From JBCCCJ01 sp039029315 (GTDB lineage Bacteria > Bacteroidota > Bacteroidia > J057), in contig JBCCGK010000003.1 in the NCBI GenBank assembly GCA_039029315.1, forward strand, positions 124,001-188,000: 64,000 bases of DNA, in the 5' to 3' direction. Shown in pieces: positions 57,112-64,000 of this stretch (position 1 is its first letter; every line of letters starts with the position of its first letter). The position numbers and the translations under genes are program-made. A model generated the notes under the pieces. The model did not search any database, had not been told where the DNA came from, and saw only the letters and a program-made list of their open reading frames with translations.

Positions 57112-57231
57112 CACAAGAAGTGGCATGAGTGTGGGAATTCCTGGAAGAGAAATATGTGAAATCCTCAGTTTGACTTTGGCCAAAATGGGAATCCCAATCT
57201 CCTATCAAGACCTCACCTGCCATTTTTCAAT

Positions 57232-57385
57232 GAAGTAGGTGGACATATTTGCATATGCTTATTCTATTCCTCCCCACCAAAGGGGGAAATCGTTGATTCC
57301 TGGCCTTGTGGACTGATATCTCCCGCTGGCGGGAGAGCGAGAGGGTGGAAGATGATTAGCAAATATACATGTGTCCACTTACTTA
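57232..57385. repeat. Inverted-repeat-bounded element with hairpin core
   Basis: The left end (AAGTAGGTGGACATATTTGC) and the right end (GCAAATATACATGTGTCCAC) are imperfect inverted repeats. The region contains the second copy of the dispersed repeat (57311-57374) and a further hairpin. It encodes no protein. It is likely a degenerate miniature element. It occupies part of the 744-base gap after the response regulator. Confidence 0.5.
57311..57374. repeat. Dispersed 64-bp repeat, copy 2
   Basis: Gap-free match to 46391-46454, with TCCCGctggcGGGA as its hairpin. The differences from copy 1 preserve the stem by base-pair or G-U substitutions. Confidence 0.65.
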
Positions 57386-57422
57386 GAATGAATCAACATC
57401 GCTCCAAAATGGCGAAGTTTAT

Positions 57423-57589
57423 TAAGAGACTGTTTAGGAATCTGTGCTGAGAATTTTCATCGTGTATTTTTTTCTCAGGCAAGGCTCTTTTTTGTTCTCA
57501 TAGTGGGGCTATGAGAACAAAAAAAGCCGCAGAATGAAGAAAAAAGACGCATACAAAAAATAAGTGACAGATTTTCAAACAGTCTCTTA
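57423..57589. mobile_element. 167-bp MITE-like element, copy 2
   Basis: Inverted copy of the element at 16219-16385 with the same length. The ends TAAGAGACTGTTTAGGAATC and the complement of the right end form the terminal repeats, and the central hairpin pairs GTTCTCATAG with CTATGAGAAC. No clear target duplication is visible. It encodes nothing. Confidence 0.8.
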
Positions 57590-57768
57590 TTCAAAAAAAC
57601 TAAAGCTAACTACAGGCTGGAATGAAGGAAAATTTTGTTTTCAAAATGGCCAAAGTCAAACAGTCTCTCAGACTTCAGTCAGATGTTTCTCTCGGCCAGT
57701 TCATTGCCCTACGCTAATGGTGAATACAAATATGTGTGTTGAACTTAGCGGATGATGTCAAATTTGTC

Positions 57769-57776
57769 TACCTTTG
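57769..57776 (+). promoter_or_regulatory. -7 element before the second peroxidase gene
   Basis: TACCTTTG matches TAnnTTTG 80 bases before the ATG at 57856. No good -33 TTTG is seen. The rest of 57590-57855 shows nothing else recognisable. Confidence 0.35.
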
Positions 57777-57855
57777 CTTCATACTTCTCCGGGAAATTCT
57801 CTATGAACACATAGAGTTGGTCTGCTTGTCTGATCAACCATAACTTGAATTTCCT

Positions 57856-59076
57856 ATGAGACCCTCTTTCTCCATTCCTTCTGCTTCTTCCTCCTTTACC
57901 TGGCTGTTCCTGTTAGTCATCTGGATTCTCTCCTGTCAACCCATAGATGAGCCGCCGATTGTCCTCGTAGATCCCGCTGTGGCAGAGGAAGCGATCATTG
58001 GGTCGACCTTTAACTTTCCTTCCCTTCCTTTGGACTATCGAATCTACACAGAACCGCCACATGCTTCTCAACCCAACACAAGTGTTACAGAATTCCATGC
58101 GATTCGACTCGGACGTGTCATGTTCTATGACAACAACTTGTCTTTGGATGGAACAATATCCTGTGCTTCCTGCCACCAGCAGGCATATGCGTTTGGGGAC
58201 AATCAGGCGCTGAGTGTAGGTGTGAATGGGAATATGAGCCGAAGAAATACGCTTGCGATGGGTACGGTATTGAATGGCTTGCCTTACCACACTTTGCCAA
58301 ACGGCTTACATCACAGGCCACAATTTATGTGGGACGAATGGACAAAAAGCCCACTCGAAGCCATGAAGCGGCATTTGTCCGATCCCACGATCATGGGAAT
58401 CGACCCAGATTCCCTGGTGTCAAGGTTGTCACTGGTTCCCTATTACCCCATTTTGTACAAACGTGCCTTTCCTCAGCAGCCGGAAGAGATGAGAACTGAT
58501 TTTTTGGTTGGGGGATTGGGAGGATTTACCGGAACTTTTAGCACGCAAAATTCTCATTTTGATGGCGCATTTAAAGCCATGAAAGAAGGAGAGTGGATGG
58601 AGGATTATCTTGGATTCTCTCCTTCCGAGAATATGGGAAAGAATCTCTTTTTCACACATTGTGCGAGTTGTCATGGGAACTATCTCGGATATGATATTGC
58701 TGTGGAATTCAATCAACTGGAGGATTTTTCAGCTTGTAATGGTCTGGATATTCACTATGAAGATCAGGGAATCGGGGACTTGCCGGACAAGTCATCACAC
58801 GCTGGTATGTTTCGTGTTCCGAGTCTGCGAAATATCGAAGTGTCTGCTCCTTATATGCATGATGGCAGGTTTGCCAGCCTGAGAGAGGTGCTGGAATTCT
58901 ACAATTCGGAGATCCAACCCCACCCCAATCTCCACCCTCTGCTTCAGGATTCTGTGGGAGCACCTGTGAGACTTCAGTTGACCGATACAGAATTGGAGGC
59001 CATTGAAGATTTTCTGCGAACATTGACAGATCAGAAATTTCTGACCAGTCCCAAGTGGTCCAATCCTTTTCGATAG
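57856..59076 (+). CDS. Di-heme cytochrome c peroxidase lipoprotein, paralogue
   Basis: A 406-residue exported lipoprotein, signal ending WILSC at about Cys27. The heme motifs are CASCH at residues 103-107 and CASCH at 269-273, followed by SAPYMHDGRFASLREVLEFY. It has the same domain plan as the gene at 54013-55200 but is clearly diverged. Likely role: periplasmic hydrogen peroxide reduction. It is downstream of a two-component system and transposon-like repeats. Confidence 0.93.
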   Translation: MRPSFSIPSASSSFTWLFLLVIWILSCQPIDEPPIVLVDPAVAEEAIIGSTFNFPSLPLDYRIYTEPPHASQPNTSVTEFHAIRLGRVMFYDNNLSLDGTISCASCHQQAYAFGDNQALSVGVNGNMSRRNTLAMGTVLNGLPYHTLPNGLHHRPQFMWDEWTKSPLEAMKRHLSDPTIMGIDPDSLVSRLSLVPYYPILYKRAFPQQPEEMRTDFLVGGLGGFTGTFSTQNSHFDGAFKAMKEGEWMEDYLGFSPSENMGKNLFFTHCASCHGNYLGYDIAVEFNQLEDFSACNGLDIHYEDQGIGDLPDKSSHAGMFRVPSLRNIEVSAPYMHDGRFASLREVLEFYNSEIQPHPNLHPLLQDSVGAPVRLQLTDTELEAIEDFLRTLTDQKFLTSPKWSNPFR

Positions 59077-59131
59077 GAAGGGAAGGCCATTTTTCTCGCA
59101 AATCTGCTTGACAAGTTTCCAAGTATATTTG

Positions 59132-60661
59132 TCAAAATCCTCTCAACTTTCGTTCTCTTTCTGCCAATCCTCGTAGCCATTCTATGGTTTGGGGGCTGAC
59201 CTTGTGAATCCACCTTGGAAGGGCCTCAATGCCCCAATCGGCTTCTGCCAGGATAGCCTTGTCCCCTTCCAAGCTTAATTGAGCTTGCATCTTTTTCTTC
59301 ATGTCTGCGATCTGATCCTGGTATTCCGGTTGTTCGGATAGGTCTTGCGTCTCCCAGGGATCTGCATTGAGGTTGAACAATTGGGTTGTTCGCTTCCCAC
59401 TCACCATATATGTGAGCAATTTGAACTCTCCTTCTCGATATGCTCTTTGGTTGCTTTTGTAGGCATAGATCATGGATGACCTGCCCTCAGATTGTTTCCC
59501 TTGAAGGATAGGAGTGAGACTTTGGCCTTCAACCAGAGAGGGGATGGGGGTGTGCGTGAGTTGACAAAGGGTTGGATAGATATCGATCAAATAGACCAAG
59601 GCATCCTGTTGGACATCTGCAGGAATCCCCGGACCTTGAAAGATCAGGGGAACTTTGATACTATGTTCATACAGATTTTGCTTGCCCATCAAGCCATGCT
59701 GTCCCACTGCAAGACCGTTATCTGCCGAAAACACAATGATTGTCTCTTCTCTCAATCCTTTCTCTTCCAGCGCAGCTACGATTCGCCCGATCTGCTCATC
59801 CATGTGGGTGATCATGGCGTAATAGGCTGCAATATTCGCCTTGACTTCATCGGAGGTGCGAGGATACCCGGCCAGCCACTCATCTCTGATATCCAGTTCT
59901 CCATTGTCAAAGGGATGTTCTGGCAAGAAATTCGGGGGGAGTGTCAGGCTGGAAGTATCGTAGAGATCAATGTACTTCTGATCCACATCTCTTGGGTCGT
60001 GGGGAGCCTGAAAGGCCACATACATCATGAAGGGCCCTCGGTCCGGGTCTACCTGCTCTATGTACGCAACGGCAGCATTGGCATACAGCTCAGAAGAGTG
60101 GAGGTCCCGAACAGTCTTCAGAGAATCGGGATAAGCGCCATCTTGTCTGTATTCGTAGGTTGGCACTGAATACTGATCGAACATTCCTCCAAAGAAGATT
60201 CTCGAGCCTGCGTCGAAGGCCTGTTGGAAGGCAACTTTGCCATTGTGCCACTTCCCCGTTTCAAAGGTCTGATAGCCATTGGACGCCAGTGCTCTTGGAA
60301 ATAAGGTATCTGGCATATCCAAATGATTCGCTGGAGGAGGATTCACGTCAAAGACGCCTCTGCCTGTCATGAGCATTGCCCGACTGGGCGCACAGACAGC
60401 GCCATTCATGGCTCCCATGATATAGGCATTGGTGAAGGCCGTTCCCGTTCTCACCAGCGCATCCAGTGTTGGGGTGATGATTTCCTCATTTCCCAAAGCT
60501 GCAATGGTATTGAATCGCTGGTCATCAGCAAAGAGGAAGAGAATATTGGGGGCACTGTCTGGCTTTGAGGAAGTTGGCTTGCTTGTCGAACAAGCCGCCA
60601 ATAAGATGCAGAGGAATCCTGCAACCCCAAGATTGATGGGTATGGAATTAAGGTGTGTCAT
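59132..60661 (-). CDS. Sulfatase (arylsulfatase/alkaline phosphatase superfamily), lipoprotein
   Basis: A 509-residue sulfatase. The signal has lipobox LLAAC, lipidation at about Cys24. The maturation motif C-A-P-S-R is at residues 90-94, where Cys90 becomes formylglycine. Other marks are ILFLFADDQR (metal site) and TGKWHNG, and the C-terminus has FNLNADPWETQDLSEQPEYQ. It probably removes sulfate from a polysaccharide. An upstream in-frame ATG at 60682 is possible, but 60661 gives a better signal peptide. The gene overlaps the aldose epimerase gene by 14 bases, which suggests co-translation. Confidence 0.92.
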   Translation of the reverse strand: MTHLNSIPINLGVAGFLCILLAACSTSKPTSSKPDSAPNILFLFADDQRFNTIAALGNEEIITPTLDALVRTGTAFTNAYIMGAMNGAVCAPSRAMLMTGRGVFDVNPPPANHLDMPDTLFPRALASNGYQTFETGKWHNGKVAFQQAFDAGSRIFFGGMFDQYSVPTYEYRQDGAYPDSLKTVRDLHSSELYANAAVAYIEQVDPDRGPFMMYVAFQAPHDPRDVDQKYIDLYDTSSLTLPPNFLPEHPFDNGELDIRDEWLAGYPRTSDEVKANIAAYYAMITHMDEQIGRIVAALEEKGLREETIIVFSADNGLAVGQHGLMGKQNLYEHSIKVPLIFQGPGIPADVQQDALVYLIDIYPTLCQLTHTPIPSLVEGQSLTPILQGKQSEGRSSMIYAYKSNQRAYREGEFKLLTYMVSGKRTTQLFNLNADPWETQDLSEQPEYQDQIADMKKKMQAQLSLEGDKAILAEADWGIEALPRWIHKVSPQTIEWLRGLAERERKLRGF

Positions 60662-61646
60662 GAACAATGATGCTGTACGCATAGGTATTGGTCCCTCCAG
60701 GTGGAAGCACGATTAAATGAGACTTCTTTTCTATCTCTATTGGAGACAGTTCGATGTCATGGTGAGAGACCATCGGTTCTATACAGGCATAAGGAGATCC
60801 TGGAGGAGACCAAAGATTGATGTTCGGAAAATCTCCCAGATTCAGGCTGACAAAGGGCGCTTTGCCTGTTTCTGCGATGCCGATGGTCTGAATGTTGGAG
60901 GCCTTCATGAACATACCGCCATTGGGAATCCTCTCATCGGCCAGGGAAAGTCGACTCTCATTCGACAGGAAAGGAATGATATTGTCTTGAAGGAAATTGC
61001 CAGCAACCTCTATCCTGGAAATACTTAGAGGCTCGGGAAACACATATTCATAATCTGCCCGAGTCTTGCCATTGTCTAGTGGACAATAGAACCCTGGATG
61101 CCCCCCTAAGGCAAAATACATGCTATCTGTTCCGGTATTCTTCAGAATAAACCGATTGATCAAGGTTTGCTGCTGCAACTCATACTGTACCTCTAATCGA
61201 AAGTCAAAAGGATAATTTGTTCGACTTTGTTCGGAGGATTGGAAAGAGAAAGTAGTTTTTTGGGGACTATTGTCAGGTTCTTGCACGAACTCCTGAATCA
61301 TTGCCAAGCCCATAGAAGGCATCTGATACACCTTCGATTGATAGGAAAATTGATCATCCTTGAACCGAACATTTACCGGAAACATGATAGGAGATTTTTG
61401 CTCCCAATAGGTGGAGTCCCCAATCCATAAGACCTCTCTCCCAGATTGTTTGTTCACAATGCTTTGCAACTCTGCTCCCAAAGAACTGATTTGAACCTTT
61501 AAGCGATCATTGTCGAGGGTAACATAAGGATTGAGTTCGCTGGTAATGGACTCATGGGTACTGCCACAAGCCAATAGGAAACAGGCAGACAGGATCAACA
61601 GCAGGTGTTGTAAGCTGCGTCTTGCTTTTGGGATAATTCGATTCAT
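60648..61646 (-). CDS. Aldose 1-epimerase-like lipoprotein
   Basis: A 332-residue lipoprotein, signal ending CFLLAC at about Cys27. The mature domain resembles the LacX-type aldose 1-epimerase family: LKVQISSLGAELQSIVNK near the start, the ALGGHPGFYCPL catalytic region, and NINLWSPPGSPYACIEPM with the later acidic site. It may interconvert sugar anomers released during polysaccharide breakdown, here in the periplasm. It lies in a locus with a sulfatase and a GH10 enzyme. Confidence 0.85.
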   Translation of the reverse strand: MNRIIPKARRSLQHLLLILSACFLLACGSTHESITSELNPYVTLDNDRLKVQISSLGAELQSIVNKQSGREVLWIGDSTYWEQKSPIMFPVNVRFKDDQFSYQSKVYQMPSMGLAMIQEFVQEPDNSPQKTTFSFQSSEQSRTNYPFDFRLEVQYELQQQTLINRFILKNTGTDSMYFALGGHPGFYCPLDNGKTRADYEYVFPEPLSISRIEVAGNFLQDNIIPFLSNESRLSLADERIPNGGMFMKASNIQTIGIAETGKAPFVSLNLGDFPNINLWSPPGSPYACIEPMVSHHDIELSPIEIEKKSHLIVLPPGGTNTYAYSIIVHDTP

Positions 61647-61839
61647 ATCACGGGAATCTATTTATGGAGAGATATGAGTCAGGCAAAAGGGATCATGGTC
61701 CAGAGAGGGAAATAAGAAAATGTCGGGCTCTTTGTCAAAAATGGTCAAGGGATTGCGGACCCAATACGTCATCCAATCTAGGTCCTGAAACAATTCTCGA
61801 TTGTCAAAGTAGCGGGATTGGAAAGAGCGTATCTGATCA

Positions 61840-64000
61840 TTATTCTGTTTCAAGCTGTAGACTGACATCATCTACATAGATAGGACCATCCCATTCCGGA
61901 TGCCATCGACTGATCATCATCTTTACAGAACGTGCAGCCTCTCCTGTCGTGAATGTCAAGATCGCTTTTTGATAATCTCCTGTTCCCCTGATGAATTTTT
62001 TCAACTCTTTGCCTCCATACTCAGATGCTTTCAGGGTCAATCGCTGATTCTGTCCTGCTCTGCTCCACATCTCGATGGTGTAGGTTGTGTTGGGAGACAG
62101 TCCTTGAATCACTTGATGGATTCCACACTTGTCAGTCGTATAGATGATACAGGAAGTTCCATTGATTCCATTCGAGCTGTCTATATCCGGTTTTGTTTCT
62201 CCATATCGTTTCCAGTTTTTTGGGAAAAAAGAGACATTGAAGTTATCAGAAAACTGGACGGATTGATTGGGAATCGCCAACTCTTGATCCAGATTCTTCA
62301 GCGTTTCTCTCACCTTAAAGTAGGCTGGTTTGGGTTCTCCTGTTTCAGTAAACATGAAACGAGACAAATCCTTGTGCTTGCCAACGCCATCTACCAGTCC
62401 CCAAGTATTATAGGTGACCATGCCCGATTCTCTTTTGGACAGAAGAACCTTGAGGACATTGGCATAAGCATCTGCTTGTTTTTGGAGAGAAGATTCATTG
62501 ACTTGCCCCATGATTTTGTAATCAATCTCCGTAACATGGAACTCGAGTTTCTGCGCATGTGCCCAATCGATCAAGTCTGCCAAATAGGCTAGTCGATCCT
62601 TATCCAGGGCCAGTTGTGCATTGCTACGCAGGTGTGCCTGCCATCCAATGCCATCGACGCGTAGCCCCTTTTCTCGCAAGTACAGAATGGTTTCTTTCAC
62701 CCGATCCCACATGGCTGGCTCCATACCACCATGCTGATTGTAGACCAGTTTGATATCCGGGGAAAATTTGTTGGCTAGTTCAAATGCTTGCGAGATATAG
62801 AGAGGAGTTTGATTTTTGTCGGTATCTGCGCCAATGATGGTCCAGGGATTTTCCCAGTTGTCTACTCCCTTTTTGGGACCAAACCAGGTGCCGTCCCGAT
62901 TGACTGTTTCATTCACCACATCCATCCACTTGACTGCTGGATGACCGTTGAAGCGCTTGCATTGAGCTGTCATAAAGTCTACCATGACCTCTTCCAATTC
63001 TTCTGGTGTACGGTCGTCTGCCTTTGCCCATTTTGAGGCCTGCGGACTGATTGGCCCATGAAGCCGCACTGCCAATTTGTTCTTTTCAGCCATTTGCACG
63101 ATAGCATTGATTCTTTCCCAATTCCATTTTCCTGGTTCAGGATGGACCTGAGCTTGCTTGCCTGCATTTTCCGCCACTGTATAGTTGAACTGGCTGGTGA
63201 GAATTTTTTCAACTGAAGTGCCGACCTGACGATGCCCAATTGTTGCGCCAATGTAGAGGTTTTTGGGGTAATTGGTCCAAAGGATTTCCTTGATGGAGGG
63301 ACCAGAGACAACAGCAGATGGAGGGAGAATTTCCTGAACAGAGATGTCATCAAACCAGGATTTCTCAGTTGCGTTGGGTTTATACTTCAGCAAAGCGATT
63401 CCGGCTGTAGTATGGTCTGGCCCTGTTGTAAATGTGAGCGAAATTTTGTCCCAAATCCCTTTTTGATATCGACTGACAATGTCTTCGCCTCCATAATTTC
63501 GGACCTTCAGAAGCACTGTTTCTTTCTTTTCTGTCTTGGCGTAGGCTGTTAATCGATATTGGGTAGAAGGTTTTAGCTTGGTCAGGTGTTGAAATGCGGA
63601 GCATTTGGTTCCCGAGAACTCCAGGCTGGCATCGCCGGACCGCGACTCGTTCTTCACCACTTGTATGTGTCCTTGCTTTCCAAATCTCCAGGGATTGTTC
63701 CCTTGTTCAAAACCGGGATTAGCAATCAAATTATTTCCAAGGCCTGCAATCGCCTTTTCCTGTTTTTGGGGCTTCTTTCGATTCCCTTTTTGCATCTTTT
63801 GGAAGCTTCTCTTTTGCTGACTTTGAGTGTGAAGAAAGCTGTTGAGTTGGGCCTGAAGCTTATCTGCCAAATCTCTATTGCTCGCGACGACATTGGTGGT
63901 CTCAAGGGGATCTTGTTTGTAATCGTAGAGTTCTTTCACCATGATGTTGGATTCGCTGGAGATGTCTCCGCCTTTGTACCAGGCTACGTATCGGTACCGA
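61840..64000 (-). CDS. Partial sulfatase-GH10 fusion with carbohydrate-binding-like modules
   Basis: The gene runs off the window edge; 720 codons are visible. From the edge, the text RYRYVAWYKGGD then ELYDYKQDPLETTNVV is the typical C-terminus of a sulfatase. A basic linker, a carbohydrate-binding-like beta-sandwich (LIANPGFEQGNNPWRF) and a GH10 glycoside hydrolase follow. The GH10 acid/base Glu is encoded at 62908-62910 (VVNETV) and the nucleophile Glu at 62527-62529 (HVTEID). A second binding-like module ends the protein. GH10 enzymes usually cleave xylan; the fusion suggests a sulfated or sulfate-associated xylan-like glycan. Confidence 0.9.
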   Translation of the reverse strand, partial: RYRYVAWYKGGDISSESNIMVKELYDYKQDPLETTNVVASNRDLADKLQAQLNSFLHTQSQQKRSFQKMQKGNRKKPQKQEKAIAGLGNNLIANPGFEQGNNPWRFGKQGHIQVVKNESRSGDASLEFSGTKCSAFQHLTKLKPSTQYRLTAYAKTEKKETVLLKVRNYGGEDIVSRYQKGIWDKISLTFTTGPDHTTAGIALLKYKPNATEKSWFDDISVQEILPPSAVVSGPSIKEILWTNYPKNLYIGATIGHRQVGTSVEKILTSQFNYTVAENAGKQAQVHPEPGKWNWERINAIVQMAEKNKLAVRLHGPISPQASKWAKADDRTPEELEEVMVDFMTAQCKRFNGHPAVKWMDVVNETVNRDGTWFGPKKGVDNWENPWTIIGADTDKNQTPLYISQAFELANKFSPDIKLVYNQHGGMEPAMWDRVKETILYLREKGLRVDGIGWQAHLRSNAQLALDKDRLAYLADLIDWAHAQKLEFHVTEIDYKIMGQVNESSLQKQADAYANVLKVLLSKRESGMVTYNTWGLVDGVGKHKDLSRFMFTETGEPKPAYFKVRETLKNLDQELAIPNQSVQFSDNFNVSFFPKNWKRYGETKPDIDSSNGINGTSCIIYTTDKCGIHQVIQGLSPNTTYTIEMWSRAGQNQRLTLKASEYGGKELKKFIRGTGDYQKAILTFTTGEAARSVKMMISRWHPEWDGPIYVDDVSLQLETE

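Noticed and set aside
61662..61871. 69-residue minus-strand frame after the GH10 gene
   Set aside because: It overlaps the end of the GH10 gene in another frame and has no known domain. It may be a remnant, but I cannot support it as a gene.
1..64000. tRNA, rRNA or CRISPR genes
   Set aside because: No cloverleaf-like sequence, rRNA segment or short regular repeat-spacer pattern was seen on reading either strand.

Overview
This 64 kb window is chromosomal DNA of a Bacteroidota bacterium. Many secreted proteins end in a type IX secretion (T9SS) sorting domain with a YPNP-like motif. There is a CHU_C-type domain, a TraR/DksA protein whose zinc finger has lost its cysteines, and VTC and DUF4956 proteins. 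Several promoter-like sites match the Bacteroidota -7 consensus TAnnTTTG, and Shine-Dalgarno sites are mostly absent. Sulfatases, a GH10 enzyme fused to a sulfatase tail, a TRAP transporter and large adhesin-like proteins suggest a marine, polysaccharide-using member, perhaps of the Saprospiria or Cytophagia. The sequence alone does not fix the genus.

Layout. 1-16.1 kb: four T9SS-exported multidomain proteins, two of them adjacent giant paralogues, interrupted by a glutamate formimidoyltransferase. 16.2-23.7 kb: a DUF6624 protein, a BlaI/M56 regulator pair, a DUF2071 protein, a lipoprotein, a LolD/MacB-type ATPase, MgtE and a 53-residue membrane protein. 23.8-33.4 kb: a compact co-directional cluster of DUF4956 membrane protein, CotH-like kinase fused to a beta-helix, quinoprotein sugar dehydrogenase with PKD and T9SS domains, and VTC-type polyphosphate polymerase. 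A TPR protein and a Stf0-type sulfotransferase follow. 33.4-45.9 kb: mostly housekeeping genes, including an amino-acid/dicarboxylate symporter, a metallophosphoesterase, an ileS-dksA-like-lspA set, a transglutaminase and a class A penicillin-binding protein. 45.9-51.0 kb: an accessory region with transposon-like inverted-repeat elements, a ParE-type toxin-antitoxin pair, two RHS-core fragments, a polymorphic-toxin tip with a candidate immunity gene, and two genes broken up by short GC-rich palindromes. 51.0-59.1 kb: a dctPQM TRAP operon and two di-heme cytochrome c peroxidases flanking a LytS/LytTR two-component pair. 59.1-64 kb: a carbohydrate locus with a sulfatase, an aldose-1-epimerase-like lipoprotein and the partial sulfatase-GH10 fusion.

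The most notable points are these: the DUF4956-CotH-sugar dehydrogenase-VTC operon, which looks like a surface phosphorylation/polyphosphate system; the palindromic elements inside reading frames, resembling in style the palindromic elements of Rickettsia; the 5'-truncated RHS tip that begins directly after the dctM stop codon; the sulfatase-GH10 fusion; and a 167-bp MITE-like element present in two inverted copies. I saw no tRNA, rRNA or CRISPR array.
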